From Neomesorhizobium albiziae (GTDB lineage Bacteria; Pseudomonadota; Alphaproteobacteria; Rhizobiales; Rhizobiaceae): 64,000 nt of DNA. Positions 27,308 through 38,113 of the stretch are shown piece after piece. The stretch lies in NCBI RefSeq assembly GCF_900114255.1, contig NZ_FOSL01000005.1:248001-312000 (forward strand), given 5' to 3'. The notes under the pieces are model-generated. The model was not told the DNA's origin and ran no database searches. It was given only the letters and a program-made list of their open reading frames with translations. The first letter of the stretch is position 1, and each line of letters starts with the position of its first letter. The translations under genes were made by a program, and so were the position numbers.

Positions 27308-27362
27308 ATTGTTCTGTAGAAGTCTCCGGAAAAGCCCGGAAACTATTGTTTCTGCGGGATAA

Positions 27363-27698
27363 TCAGGCCGCGCCGCGAGCAGCGATGCCCTTTTCGCTGA
27401 GGAACGTCTGAAGTTCGCCAGCCTGGAACATTTCGCGGATGATGTCGCAGCCGCCGACGAATTCACCCTTCACGTAGAGCTGCGGTATCGTTGGCCAGTT
27501 GGAATAGTCCTTGATGCCCTGGCGAAGCTCGTTCGAGGTGAGGACGTTCACGCCCTTGTAGTCGACGCCGAGATAATCGAGGATTTGCACAACCTGTCCG
27601 GAAAAACCGCACTGCGGAAAGCCGGGCGTGCCTTTCATGAAGACGACAACGTCCTGGCTCTTCACTTCGCTGTCGATGTAGTCGTTGATACCGCTCAT
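27363..27698 (-). CDS. grxD: Monothiol glutaredoxin, Grx4 family
   Basis: A 111-aa CGFS-type glutaredoxin that binds and transfers [2Fe-2S] clusters, usually with BolA. The active site is in [12 protein letters not shown], with a conserved lysine in [10 protein letters not shown], the cis-proline in [19 protein letters not shown] and the GG-C-D glutathione site. The length is normal for the family. It is on the same strand as bolA (29 kb) but separated from it by a rightward gene and a small leftward gene, so the usual grx-bolA neighbourhood is present but interrupted. A terminator follows at 27280-27307. Confidence 0.95.
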   Translation of the reverse strand: MSGINDYIDSEVKSQDVVVFMKGTPGFPQCGFSGQVVQILDYLGVDYKGVNVLTSNELRQGIKDYSNWPTIPQLYVKGEFVGGCDIIREMFQAGELQTFLSEKGIAARGAA

Positions 27699-27860
27699 AT
27701 CTAACCCTTTCGCGCCTGTAGCAGTCAGGCCGGAAACATGACATTCAAATAAACCCTACGGCGACCCGAAACAAGACGCTTGCGGGCCAAGCAATCGGAA
27801 GGGCTTGGAATGTGGTTCTCTTCCGGCGACTGAAAACCGGCTATCTTTTCCAGGCGATCG

Positions 27861-28670
27861 ATGAAACGGGGTGAGCTTGCTGCGGCGCTGGCCGGACTTC
27901 TGGTGGTGGCGGTCGCGTCGGTTTGGTGGTTTAGAGAGCCCGAGATGGCGCCTGCTTTACCTATCTCAGAATTGCCGCAGCCTTGCCGGGACCTCGATTT
28001 CGAGGGAATCGGCTATGTCGTCTGCGAAATCGATGTCCGCCGCTACGACGTCGACCTCTTTCGCCTCGGTCCCGATGGCAAGCCATTCGGCTCGCTGCGC
28101 GCCTTCGACAAATCGAGGGCCGCCGAGGGCAAGCCGGCCCTGCTCGCCATGAATGCCGGCATGTATCATGCTGACCTGACGCCGGTCGGCCTCTTCGCCA
28201 GCCGTGGAAAAGTCGAGGCGCCGCTGAACCTCGCGGATGGTGTCGGCAACTTTTTCATGAAGCCGAACGGCGTCTTCTTCATAAACCGGCAAGGGCAGCC
28301 CGCGGTTATGGAGACGACGGCTTTCGTTGCGGCAAAGCCGGATGTGACCGGAGCCACGCAGTCGGGTCCCATGCTGGTGATCGACGGTCAGATACATCCG
28401 CGGTTCGAGGAAAACGGCGCGTCACGCCTTATCCGAAACGGCGTCGGTGTGCGCGATGCTGACACGGCGATTCTGGCGATTTCCCGGTCGGAAGTCAGCC
28501 TCGGCAGCTTCGCGCGGTTCTTCCGCGATGCGCTTGGATGCGCGAATGCGCTGTTCTTCGACGGCGATATTTCAGCGCTGTCCAACGGCAGGGAGACAAT
28601 TGTCGGCGGCGATTTTCCGGCGGGGCCGATTATCGCCGTGTCCGCGAAGAACGACGCGCCGGGATCTTAA
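27861..28670 (+). CDS. Phosphodiester glycosidase (NAGPA-domain) family protein
   Basis: A 269-aa exported or membrane-anchored protein. An N-terminal hydrophobic segment (LAAALAGLLVVAVASVWWF) is followed by a NAGPA-type domain with PALLAMNAGMYHADLTPVGL, FFMKPNGVFFI, ATQSGPMLVIDGQIHP and ALFFDGDISALS. These are the conserved Asn-Gly and Asp-Gly-Asp segments of phosphodiester alpha-N-acetylglucosaminidase-like proteins. Bacterial members are linked to exopolysaccharide or cell-wall glycan modification, but the substrate here is unknown. It converges on the small leftward gene; the two stop codons overlap at 28667-28670. Confidence 0.82.
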   Translation: MKRGELAAALAGLLVVAVASVWWFREPEMAPALPISELPQPCRDLDFEGIGYVVCEIDVRRYDVDLFRLGPDGKPFGSLRAFDKSRAAEGKPALLAMNAGMYHADLTPVGLFASRGKVEAPLNLADGVGNFFMKPNGVFFINRQGQPAVMETTAFVAAKPDVTGATQSGPMLVIDGQIHPRFEENGASRLIRNGVGVRDADTAILAISRSEVSLGSFARFFRDALGCANALFFDGDISALSNGRETIVGGDFPAGPIIAVSAKNDAPGS

Positions 28671-28885
28671 GAGGCGCGGCGGCGTGTCTTGGAACGTGAG
28701 CTCACTGTGCGCTTGCGGCTCGTCTGCTTCCTGGCGGGCTTGAGCAGCTTTTCAATGCGGTTCAGCCGTTCGGCGGCGGTCAATGTACGCTTGCGCCGGC
28801 GTGCGCGCTTGCCCGTCGCCTTCTTCAGCATGTCCTGCACGACATCGTGGACGACGCTTTTGACGAGATCGCTGACGAAGGACAT
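28667..28885 (-). CDS. Small basic protein of unknown function
   Basis: A 72-aa protein starting MSFVSDLVKSVVHDVVQDM. An N-terminal amphipathic helix is followed by a strongly basic tail (KRARRRKRTLTAAERLNRIEKLL, then an RKRT/SRSKTRRRAS end). No family recognised. ATG 28885 lies 7 bp after the bolA stop on the same strand, so it is probably co-transcribed with purL-bolA. The basic tail suggests nucleic-acid or ribosome binding, which is inference from composition only. Confidence 0.6.
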   Translation of the reverse strand: MSFVSDLVKSVVHDVVQDMLKKATGKRARRRKRTLTAAERLNRIEKLLKPARKQTSRKRTVSSRSKTRRRAS

Positions 28886-28892
28886 GCAGCGT

Positions 28893-29126
28893 TTATTCCG
28901 GAATGCTGGTCTGCAGCGCCAGCGCGTGCAGCACACCGCCCATATTGCCCTTCAGGGCGTCGTAGACCATCTGGTGCTGCTGAACGCGCGTCTTGCCGCG
29001 AAAGCTCTCGGCAACAACTTCCGCCGCGTAGTGGTCGCCGTCGCCGGCGAGATCGCGAATTGTCACCTTCGCGTCCGGAATGCCATCCTTGATCAGTTTT
29101 TCGATTTCGTGGGCATCCATCGCCAT
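28893..29126 (-). CDS. BolA family protein
   Basis: A 77-aa BolA/IbaG-type protein that partners monothiol glutaredoxins in iron-sulfur handling. The core GDHYAAEVVAESFRGKTRVQQHQMVYDAL has the conserved RVxxHQxVYxxL helix-turn region and ends LHALALQTSIPE. ATG 29126 or 29120 may serve as start. It lies 13 bp downstream of purL, an arrangement frequent in alphaproteobacteria. Confidence 0.93.
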   Translation of the reverse strand: MAMDAHEIEKLIKDGIPDAKVTIRDLAGDGDHYAAEVVAESFRGKTRVQQHQMVYDALKGNMGGVLHALALQTSIPE

Positions 29127-29139
29127 AGAAAATTCTCCG

Positions 29140-31365
<2,226 letters not shown>

Positions 31366-31473
31366 CGGTGGCTGTCGATTCCGTTGGCGTGCTGCTGGCG
31401 CTCCCTTAGCGCAAGAAGCCGCCGTTTACACCGGCAAAAGATGGAAAAACAACCTTAACGGCAGTCTGATGGA

Positions 31474-32886
31474 TCAGGTGTAGGGATCGTGGCCGATGCC
31501 GCCGCTGTCGAGCAGGCGGCGCAGCGCTGTCAGGCCGCCCTCGATCTCGCTCCTGGTTCTCGGCATGGAGAAGGCGAAACGTGCCCGGTGGAAGGCGCGC
31601 TCCGGCCGGCCCGATTTGAATTCGTCCTCGTCGTCGATCAGCACGCCTTCGTTTTCAGCCGCTTTCTTGAAATTGCCGGAAAGCCAGGGCTCGGGCAGCT
31701 TCATCCACAGAAACGGAATGTCGGGGTGCGAAGCGAAATCCAGGCCGGCGAGATGTTTTCTGGCGAGCGCCTCGCGTGCCGCTATTTCCGCTTTCACTCT
31801 GGTGCGCAACGCGGCGGCTTCGCCGGAGAGAATGAGCTTTGCCGCGAGATCGCCGAGCAGGAACGGCATGCCGCCGGTCACCATCTTGTGCGCCGTGGTA
31901 ATGCGTGCGGCCAGATTTGCCGGGCAGGAAACCCAACCGCCGCGCACGCCGGCCGCCACGGTCTTCGACAGGCTGCCGACGTGGAAGGTTCGTTCCGGCG
32001 CCAGTTCTGCCAGCAGGGTAGGGACATCGTCGAGCAGGCTGCCGTAAATGTTGTCCTCGATCAGCCAGACATTGTAATTGCGTGCAATTGCTACAATGTC
32101 GCGTCGCTCAGCTTCGGAAATGATGGCCAGCGTCGGATTGTGGATCGTCGGCATCAGGAACACGGCTTTCGGATGCTGCTGGGCGCAGAGACGTTCGAAG
32201 CTTTCCGCGTCGATTGTGCCGCTTTCCGATTCAATTGTGACGCCCCGTCGGCCGATCAGATTGGTGCTGCGTGCGATAGAAGAGAAGGTCAGCTGTTCGA
32301 AGGCAACCTTATCGCCGGGATTCGTGACGGCGGCGATGACGGCCAGAAGTGCTGCATGCCCGCCGAGCGTGGGCACCACAGTGGCCGCATCCGGCATCCA
32401 ACTGCCCGTTGAAAGCCAGTTTTTTCCCGCTTCCATCCAGGATGACGGCCATGTCCGCGTGTAAGTGCCGATCTCGTCCGGATGCTCCCGAATGATCCTT
32501 GCGGTGAGCTTTTCGAGGATGGCGGCCTGCCCCACGTCCGGAGCCGCGGTGCTGTCCATCCTCAGTTTTCCATGTGCAATATTGCCATGACCTCCCGTCG
32601 AGCGGGGCAGCAGAGATTTTGCGTCGATTTCTCCGGGGCCGTCATGGCCAAGCACATATGTGCCGCGGCCGACTTCGCCGCTGACCAGGCCTCGCTCGCG
32701 CGCCAGTGCATAGGCGCGTCCGACTGTGCCGATGGTCACCCCGATATCGTAAGCCAGATTGCGTTGCGGCGGTAGCTTCGCGCCTTCGGGAAGCACGCCT
32801 GACCCGATGTCGTCCTCGATACGGTTTGCGAGCCGCAGATAGAGAGGGCCGGAGCCTTCGCGAAGATCAGGGATCCAATTTGTCAT
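31474..32886 (-). CDS. MocR-type GntR regulator fused to aminotransferase domain
   Basis: A 470-aa transcription regulator of the MocR/PdxR group. The N-terminal winged helix-turn-helix (about 12-75; LYLRLANRIEDDIGSGVLPEG, LPPQRNLAYDIGVTIGTVGRAYALA) is followed by a fold-type I aminotransferase domain with the PLP-lysine segment HVGSLSKTVAAGVRGGW and late GDLAAKLILSGE. MocR proteins generally bind direct repeats and control a neighbouring gene, often of amino acid, vitamin B6 or related metabolism. Here direct repeats lie just upstream of its own start (32891-32916). The divergent gene is a DUF1127 gene, so autoregulation is the simplest guess; the effector is unknown. Confidence 0.92.
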   Translation of the reverse strand: MTNWIPDLREGSGPLYLRLANRIEDDIGSGVLPEGAKLPPQRNLAYDIGVTIGTVGRAYALARERGLVSGEVGRGTYVLGHDGPGEIDAKSLLPRSTGGHGNIAHGKLRMDSTAAPDVGQAAILEKLTARIIREHPDEIGTYTRTWPSSWMEAGKNWLSTGSWMPDAATVVPTLGGHAALLAVIAAVTNPGDKVAFEQLTFSSIARSTNLIGRRGVTIESESGTIDAESFERLCAQQHPKAVFLMPTIHNPTLAIISEAERRDIVAIARNYNVWLIEDNIYGSLLDDVPTLLAELAPERTFHVGSLSKTVAAGVRGGWVSCPANLAARITTAHKMVTGGMPFLLGDLAAKLILSGEAAALRTRVKAEIAAREALARKHLAGLDFASHPDIPFLWMKLPEPWLSGNFKKAAENEGVLIDDEDEFKSGRPERAFHRARFAFSMPRTRSEIEGGLTALRRLLDSGGIGHDPYT

Positions 32887-32890
32887 AGTG

Positions 32891-32916
32891 ACAATTTTGT
32901 ATATTGCTACAATTTT
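32891..32916. promoter_or_regulatory. Direct repeats upstream of the MocR gene (candidate operator)
   Basis: Two copies of ACAATTTT start at 32891 and 32909, 18 bp apart, each preceded by TG-containing bases (AGTG and GCT). Tandem AT-rich repeats about two helical turns apart, within 5-30 bp of a MocR start codon, fit the binding mode known for this regulator class. No experiment supports it here. Confidence 0.5.
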
Positions 32917-32981
32917 TGAGTCAAGCGATAAGAATGTACCCTAACATTGTTTGAAAAAGGGCCAATCCAGGAGACAGGATA

Positions 32982-33215
32982 ATGAGTTCAATCGAGGCAA
33001 TCAATAGTTCGGCTAGAAGGGGCGTTTCTTCAACGCCCGACTTGAAGACGAGCTTTTTCGCGACGGTCCGGGCTGCGTTCGGTCGGCTTGAGCGACAGAT
33101 CGAAAAGAGGAACAGCCGGCGCCTGCTGCTCGAACTCACCGAACATCAGCTGAAGGATATCGGAATCTCGCGGGCGGACGCGGATGGTGAAGCAGCACGG
33201 CGGTTCTGGGATTGA
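32982..33215 (+). CDS. DUF1127 small protein
   Basis: A 77-aa arginine-rich protein. The C-terminal DUF1127 motif reads LLELTEHQLKDIGISRADAD after a basic helix (AFGRLERQIEKRNSRR). DUF1127 proteins in alphaproteobacteria are short RNA-associated regulators in the cases studied; the role here is unknown. ATG 32982 follows a GGAGACAGG-like ribosome-binding stretch. Divergent from the MocR gene. Confidence 0.88.
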   Translation: MSSIEAINSSARRGVSSTPDLKTSFFATVRAAFGRLERQIEKRNSRRLLLELTEHQLKDIGISRADADGEAARRFWD

Positions 33216-33328
33216 TGTGGCGCAAACGGGAAGGGGCGCAGTGCCAGGGCGTCCAGCTTCAGCGGCATCGCACGCGAGAAGCTAATTTTCAACGGACGTC
33301 CCTGGGCATTCGCGCGTCGGAACGAAAC

Positions 33329-33544
33329 ATGACTGTTAGCGGTATTTTGGCGAGCTTCCTTGCGCGAGTCGACTTGGCGTTTAGCTTATGGAACAGGCTT
33401 CCGCCAAAGCAGCTTACCCGTCGCGGCCTGATGGAATTGAGCGACGGACAGTTGATGGAAATCGGTGTGTGCCGCCGCGTATCGGCCGGGACTCAACTTA
33501 ACCAGTCGCGGCGCAGCTCAAATCGCCGGAACTCCAACGGTTGA
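33329..33544 (+). CDS. DUF1127-like small protein
   Basis: A 71-aa protein starting MTVSGILASFLARVDLAF with a weaker DUF1127 motif (RRGLMELSDGQLMEIGVCRR) and a basic tail (RRSSNRRNSNG). It follows the first DUF1127 gene by 113 bp, suggesting duplication. The last 47 bp overlap the 3' end of the opposing lipoprotein gene. I chose ATG 33329; the open frame continues upstream but lacks the family pattern. Confidence 0.65.
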   Translation: MTVSGILASFLARVDLAFSLWNRLPPKQLTRRGLMELSDGQLMEIGVCRRVSAGTQLNQSRRSSNRRNSNG

Positions 33545-33923
33545 TGTCGGCCGACACACGCGCGCCGAGTGGTTCGGAGAGCAACGGTCCAAAAACCTCC
33601 ACCTTGCTGGAACTGCCGCGAGCCTGGACGACCAGCGCCGGAAGGCCGCCGAAATTCTTTGCCGGCACAAGCAGGAAACGCGGTTGGCTGCTCATCGAAT
33701 TGAGTTCGTTGGCAAACCGGTAGGGGCGGAATGCCTTGTCCTTGCTGGCGAACCAGCATTTGTGGGCCGCAATAGCGGTCTGTTCCATGATCCGAAGCGA
33801 CGCACTTTTGCCGCTGCCTCCCGACGGAGTTTTTTGCTCGGACTGGCAGGATGCAAGGACAAGTGCGATGCCGGCAAAAATTCCGACGTGGTACGCCCGG
33901 CGGGCGGCATTGGCGAAGATCAT
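33498..33923 (-). CDS. Putative lipoprotein of unknown function
   Basis: A 141-aa exported protein with a lipoprotein signal sequence: YHVGIFAGIALVLASC gives a lipobox L-A-S-C near residue 26. The mature part has no recognised domain (IMEQTAIAAHKCWFASKDKAF, RFLLVPAKNFGGLPALVVQ). ATG 33923 overlaps the glutathione transferase stop by 4 bp, so it is co-transcribed with it. Confidence 0.7.
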   Translation of the reverse strand: MIFANAARRAYHVGIFAGIALVLASCQSEQKTPSGGSGKSASLRIMEQTAIAAHKCWFASKDKAFRPYRFANELNSMSSQPRFLLVPAKNFGGLPALVVQARGSSSKVEVFGPLLSEPLGARVSADINRWSSGDLSCAATG

Positions 33924-34591
33924 TGTGAAGCTTTTTCTGGTTTGAATTCCGAGAGGAAAACCTTCAGCCCGTCGGCCATCTCGCTCCAGACACGCGACAA
34001 CTGCGGATGCTGGATTGCGATGGATTCGTAGGCATTGAATTTCGGGTAGGCGTCGAGCAGATCAGCGCGACCTGTCAACGTGCGGAAATTGTTGAATATG
34101 AAGCGGGTCGGGGTCAGCCATGCATCAGCGAAAGTAAGCTGATCGCCGAGCGCATGGGGGCCGAATGCCATGCGGGCTTCGATCGTGCGAAGACCGTGCT
34201 TCAGCTTCTTGAACTGCGCATCGATCGCGTCATTGTCACGGGCGGCCGTCGAATAGAGTTCGAACAGCTTCATCGTCGGCACCAGCACGTCGAGGTCGAC
34301 GATCCGCGCAAACATACGCACCAGCGCGCGGTCTTTTGAATCGGCCGGCAGCAGCGGCGGTTCCGGGAAATGTTCTTCCAGATATTCGGCGATAACGCTC
34401 GATTCCACGATGGTGACGCCCGAGCCGGTGATCAGTACTGGGATCCGGTTGAGCGGCGAAATACGGCGAAATTCCTCCGGAATGGGAAAGCCCGGCGGCG
34501 GGGTCATGATTTTAAGCGGCGCATCCTTGATGTAGGCGATGGCGCGCACGATGGAGGAGTAGGGAGACAGCGGCCGTGAATAGAGCTTCAT
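33920..34591 (-). CDS. Glutathione S-transferase family protein
   Basis: A 223-aa cytosolic GST. The thioredoxin-like N-terminal domain has MKLYSRPLSPYSSIVRAIAY, the cis-Pro region RIPVLITGSGVTIVESSVI (with the E-S glutathione-binding pair) and AEYLEEHFPEPPLLP. The helical C-terminal domain has LGDQLTFADAWLTPTRF (N-capping box). ATG 34591 gives the typical GST start; the open frame further upstream is rejected. It follows purQ by 34 bp and may be transcribed with the pur genes. Confidence 0.9.
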   Translation of the reverse strand: MKLYSRPLSPYSSIVRAIAYIKDAPLKIMTPPPGFPIPEEFRRISPLNRIPVLITGSGVTIVESSVIAEYLEEHFPEPPLLPADSKDRALVRMFARIVDLDVLVPTMKLFELYSTAARDNDAIDAQFKKLKHGLRTIEARMAFGPHALGDQLTFADAWLTPTRFIFNNFRTLTGRADLLDAYPKFNAYESIAIQHPQLSRVWSEMADGLKVFLSEFKPEKASQ

Positions 34592-34625
34592 GGCCTGACC
34601 TTTCGATGAGACGGAGTTGCTTCGC

Positions 34626-35294
34626 TCAAGCAGCGATCCCAAGGGCGCTTTCGAACAAGGCGCGGCCGTCGGTACCGCCATGCGCAGGTTCGATCAGGTT
34701 TTCGGGATGCGGCATCAGGCCGAGCACATTGCCGCGCTCGTTGATGATGCCGGCGATATCGTTGATCGCGCCGTTGGGATTGGTGCCTTCCGCATAGCGG
34801 AAGACGATACGGCCGTTGCCTTCGAGGCGGGCAAGCGTCTCCGGGTCCGCGAAATAGTTGCCGTCATGATGGGCGACCGGGCTGCGGATGATCTGTCCGG
34901 GCGCATAGCCGCGGGTGAAGGATGTGTTGACGTTTTCAACGCGCAACTTCACTTCGCGGCAGACGAATTTCAAATGATCGTTGCGCATCAGCGCGCCGGG
35001 CAGAAGCCCGGCCTCGACCAGGATCTGAAAGCCATTGCAGACGCCCATCACCTGAACGCCCTTTTCGGCCTTTTCAGCGATCGCCCGCATCACCGGCATG
35101 CGGGCGGCGATGGCGCCGCAGCGCAGATAATCGCCGTAGGAGAAGCCGCCCGGAATGACGATCAGGTCGACATCCGGAATTTCGGTGTCGGTCTGCCAGA
35201 CGGTAACCGGCGCGGTTCCGGAAATTTTCGTCAGCGCCGCGATCATGTCGCGATCGCGATTGAGGCCGGGGAGCAGGACTACGGCTGATTTCAT
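34626..35294 (-). CDS. purQ: Phosphoribosylformylglycinamidine synthase subunit PurQ
   Basis: Class I glutamine amidotransferase subunit of FGAM synthase, 222 aa. It shows [32 protein letters not shown], the nucleophile-elbow cysteine in [19 protein letters not shown] and the catalytic His/Glu region [10 protein letters not shown] near the C-terminus. It supplies ammonia to PurL. ATG 35294 overlaps the stop of the preceding 85-aa gene (ATGA), so translation of the two is probably coupled. Confidence 0.97.
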   Translation of the reverse strand: MKSAVVLLPGLNRDRDMIAALTKISGTAPVTVWQTDTEIPDVDLIVIPGGFSYGDYLRCGAIAARMPVMRAIAEKAEKGVQVMGVCNGFQILVEAGLLPGALMRNDHLKFVCREVKLRVENVNTSFTRGYAPGQIIRSPVAHHDGNYFADPETLARLEGNGRIVFRYAEGTNPNGAINDIAGIINERGNVLGLMPHPENLIEPAHGGTDGRALFESALGIAA

Positions 35295-35548
35295 GATTTT
35301 GGATCGAATGGCCTTTGAAGTTCGGCAAGTTCACGCAGTTCGAGGCGTTGCTCGATGCGGTCGAGGCGATCATCGTGTCGCGCCAAGATGCCATATACGT
35401 TGTGAATGTCGGTTTGGATGGCAACGATATGCCCGCGAATGACATTGACCTCGCGTTTCAGCTCGCCAATGTCCTGCCGGGTTTCCGATATCTCATGATG
35501 CATTCGCTTCAATAGCTCGTACATCAGTTCATTGGTAACTTCCGCCAT
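35291..35548 (-). CDS. Coiled-coil small protein between purS and purQ
   Basis: An 85-aa protein with heptad-like helices ([58 protein letters not shown]), predicted to form a coiled coil; no catalytic motif. It is 18 bp after purS and overlaps purQ by 4 bp, so it is embedded in the purine operon. Similar short coiled-coil proteins occur as free-standing hypothetical genes in rhizobia; a role in purine synthesis is not established. Confidence 0.75.
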   Translation of the reverse strand: MAEVTNELMYELLKRMHHEISETRQDIGELKREVNVIRGHIVAIQTDIHNVYGILARHDDRLDRIEQRLELRELAELQRPFDPKS

Positions 35549-35566
35549 CGTGCCTCCGGCACAACC

Positions 35567-35809
35567 TCAGGTAATGGCCACACTATAGTTCTCAATCACC
35601 GTGTTCGCCAGAAGCTTGTCGCACATGGCCTTCAGGTCGGCTTCCGCCTTGGCGCGGTCGGTGCCGTCGACCTCGATATCGAAAACCTTGCCCTGGCGAA
35701 CCGAGCCGACGCCGGCGAAGCCGAGGCCATCGAGCGCGTGTTCGATGGCCTTGCCCTGCGGGTCGAGCACGCCGTTCTTGAGGGTGACGGTGATGCGGGC
35801 CTTGATCAA
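35567..35809 (-). CDS. purS: FGAM synthase subunit PurS
   Basis: An 80-aa structural subunit that bridges PurL and PurQ. IKARITVTLKNGVLDPQGKAIEHAL and VRQGKVFDIEV are hallmark PurS sequences. The start codon is TTG (35807-35809): no ATG or GTG in frame gives the N-terminus, and an AGGG sequence lies about 10 nt upstream. Second gene of purC-purS-orf85-purQ. Confidence 0.95.
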   Translation of the reverse strand: MIKARITVTLKNGVLDPQGKAIEHALDGLGFAGVGSVRQGKVFDIEVDGTDRAKAEADLKAMCDKLLANTVIENYSVAIT

Positions 35810-35839
35810 GTCAGATATTCCCTGCGATTTCTGAAGGAG

Positions 35840-36631
35840 TTAGTGCGGTTTGCCTTTGCCGCTGTCGGAAGACACCAGGACGGGACCGGAGGGGCGCGGC
35901 GGTTCGTTCTCGTTCATGATGCCGAGACGGCGCGCAACTTCCTGATAGGCTTCGACCAGGCCGCCCATGTCCCTGCGGAAACGGTCCTTGTCGAGCTTGT
36001 CCTGGGTGGCAACGTCCCACAGGCGGCAGGAATCCGGCGAGATCTCGTCGGCGACGACGATGCGCATCATGTCGCCCTCGAACAGGCGGCCGCATTCGAT
36101 CTTGAAATCGACGAGCTGGATGCCGACACCGAGGAAGAGGCCGGACAGGAAGTCGTTGACGCGGATGGCGAGCGCCATGATGTCGTCGATTTCCTGCGGG
36201 CTCGCCCAGCCGAAGGCTGTGATGTGCTCTTCCGAGACCATCGGATCGTCGAGCGCGTCGGCCTTGTAATAGAACTCGATGATCGAGCGCGGCAGGACGG
36301 TGCCTTCCTCCATGCCGAGGCGCTTGGCGAGCGATCCGGCTGCGATGTTGCGCACCACCACCTCGAGCGGAATGATCTCGACTTCCTTGATCAGCTGCTC
36401 GCGCATATTGAGCCGGCGGATGAAGTGGGTCGGAATGCCCATCCTGTTGAGGTGGGTGAAGATGTGCTCGGAAATGCGATTGTTGAGCACGCCCTTGCCA
36501 TCGACGACTTCGTGCTTCTTTTTGTTGAAAGCGGTGGCATCGTCCTTGAAGAACTGGATCAGGGTGCCAGGCTCGGGTCCCTCATAGAGGATTTTGGCCT
36601 TGCCTTCGTAGATGCGGCGGCGACGATTCAT
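35840..36631 (-). CDS. purC: SAICAR synthetase PurC
   Basis: Phosphoribosylaminoimidazole-succinocarboxamide synthase, 263 aa, joining aspartate to CAIR with ATP. Motifs are [40 protein letters not shown], the family signature [19 protein letters not shown], and VDFKIECGR later. ATG 36631. First gene of the leftward purine operon, with a 272-bp divergent region towards the ATP synthase zeta gene. Confidence 0.97.
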   Translation of the reverse strand: MNRRRRIYEGKAKILYEGPEPGTLIQFFKDDATAFNKKKHEVVDGKGVLNNRISEHIFTHLNRMGIPTHFIRRLNMREQLIKEVEIIPLEVVVRNIAAGSLAKRLGMEEGTVLPRSIIEFYYKADALDDPMVSEEHITAFGWASPQEIDDIMALAIRVNDFLSGLFLGVGIQLVDFKIECGRLFEGDMMRIVVADEISPDSCRLWDVATQDKLDKDRFRRDMGGLVEAYQEVARRLGIMNENEPPRPSGPVLVSSDSGKGKPH

Positions 36632-36903
36632 CGATTGTTTTCTCTGGTTTCAAGGGCATGCGGCAAGCAACCGGTCCCTTTTCTTGCGCGGCAGGGCAGT
36701 GCGGCGGAGCTTCTCACGCGCGCTGTCTACCCCAATCGCGGTGATTGCTCAATGCGCAATTGTCTGATGTCAACTGGTTTCCGCCCCAAATGCCGCACCG
36801 CACAAAGACATGCTGCATATTGACCGGGCGCGAGGCTTTTGGTTTGTGCAAGGAGAACCCATATTGACGCCGAGGAGTCGGCGGCCACCTCCGGAGGATT
36901 GCC

Positions 36904-37224
36904 ATGAGCACGATGAAAGATCGCGAAGAAGGTTTCGAGCGCAAATTCGCCTTCGACGAGGAATTGAAGTTCAAGGCGATTGCTCGTCGCAACAAGCTGC
37001 TCGGCCTCTGGGCTGCCGAGAAACTCGGCAAAAGCGGCGCGGATGCCGACGCCTACGCCAAGGAAGTCGTCGTTGCCGACATCGAAGAAGCCGGCGATCA
37101 CGACGTGTTCCGCAAGGTGCGCAAGGATTTCGACGCTGCCGGCGTCGAGCAGTCCGACCACCAGATTCGCCGCACCATGGAAGAGTTGCTGGCCGAAGCC
37201 ATTGAGCAGATCAGGAATTCCTGA
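36904..37224 (+). CDS. F1-ATPase inhibitor zeta subunit (DUF1476)
   Basis: A 106-aa soluble protein of the DUF1476 family, the alphaproteobacterial zeta subunit that blocks ATP hydrolysis by F1Fo-ATP synthase. MKDREEGFERKFAFDEELKFK is the inhibitory N-terminal region, followed by RRNKLLGLWAAEKLG and a C-terminal helical bundle. ATG 36904 (MSTMKDREEGF) follows GGAGG; ATG 36913 is an alternative. A strong terminator follows. Confidence 0.93.
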   Translation: MSTMKDREEGFERKFAFDEELKFKAIARRNKLLGLWAAEKLGKSGADADAYAKEVVVADIEEAGDHDVFRKVRKDFDAAGVEQSDHQIRRTMEELLAEAIEQIRNS

Positions 37225-37252
37225 TTCCTCCTGGTACAATCGAAGCTTGCCG

Positions 37253-37279
37253 AACCGCCCGCAATCCGGGCGGTTTTTT
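37253..37279 (+). terminator. Rho-independent terminator after the zeta subunit gene
   Basis: Perfect 8-bp stem AACCGCCC (37253-37260) / GGGCGGTT (37268-37275) with a 7-nt loop, running into a T tract to 37279. It lies 28 bp after the stop. Confidence 0.9.
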
Positions 37280-37306
37280 CTTGCCGTTCGGACGGCTTCT
37301 GTTTGA

Positions 37307-38113
37307 ATGGCTCGTCTCGATTTTCAGGAATTTCCCAACATGTCCCTGGTTGCGCGCCTCGATGCCGGTGAAACACTGTTTACGGCCTGGTCCGGCGTTC
37401 CGGACGCTCTAACGGTCGAAATCGTCGCCAATCAGGGTTTTCACGCCATCACGCTCGACATGCAGCATGGCGGTCATCATGAGGACAGCGTGCTTCGCGG
37501 GATCGTGCCGATCCTGAAAGCCGGCAAGCATCCATTGGTCCGCATTCCCGTCGGCCGCTTCGATATGGCGAGCCGGGCGCTCGATTTCGGCGCGGAAGCC
37601 GTGATCGCGCCAATGGTCAATTCGGTCGAGGATGCTCGGCGCTTTGCCGCCGCAATGAAATATCCGCCGCTCGGGGAGCGCTCATGGGGCCCAACCTACG
37701 CATTTCCGCGCCATGGCAAGGGTACCCAGTCCGACTGGCTGAAAGAGAGCAACCAGCGCACGCTGGCTTTCGCCATGATCGAAACGCGCGCCGCACTCGA
37801 CGCTCTCGACGGCATCCTAGAAACGCCGGGGATTGATGGGATTTTCCTGGGACCATCCGATTTCTCCATAGCCTGGACGGATGGCGAGACCGTCGATTCC
37901 ACGCTGGAAAGCATGATGGAAACCATCGAGTCGATCGCCGGGCGGGCGCGGAAGGCCGGAAAACATGCGGCCATCTATGTGATGGAGCCCGCGATTGCCG
38001 GCCGCGTCGTGTCGATGGGCTACCAGTTGCTCGCCATGGGATCGGAACACAAGCTCATCTCGCTCGGCGCGGAAAACCTGCTGAAAAGCGTGCGCGAATC
38101 GATCGCCTCCTGA
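37307..38113 (+). CDS. HpcH/HpaI aldolase family protein
   Basis: Metal-dependent class II pyruvate aldolase-type enzyme, 268 aa (or 257 aa from ATG 37340, MSLVARLDAGE). VEIVANQGFHAITLDMQHG carries the active-site region, PLVRIPVGRF the conserved Arg, and MIETRAALDALDGIL and GIFLGPSDFSIA the metal/substrate-binding Glu and Asp segments. Family members cleave 4-hydroxy-2-oxo acids to pyruvate and an aldehyde in aromatic or sugar-acid degradation; the exact substrate is unknown. It converges on the serine hydrolase gene, with stops adjacent (38113/38114). Confidence 0.9.
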   Translation: MARLDFQEFPNMSLVARLDAGETLFTAWSGVPDALTVEIVANQGFHAITLDMQHGGHHEDSVLRGIVPILKAGKHPLVRIPVGRFDMASRALDFGAEAVIAPMVNSVEDARRFAAAMKYPPLGERSWGPTYAFPRHGKGTQSDWLKESNQRTLAFAMIETRAALDALDGILETPGIDGIFLGPSDFSIAWTDGETVDSTLESMMETIESIAGRARKAGKHAAIYVMEPAIAGRVVSMGYQLLAMGSEHKLISLGAENLLKSVRESIAS

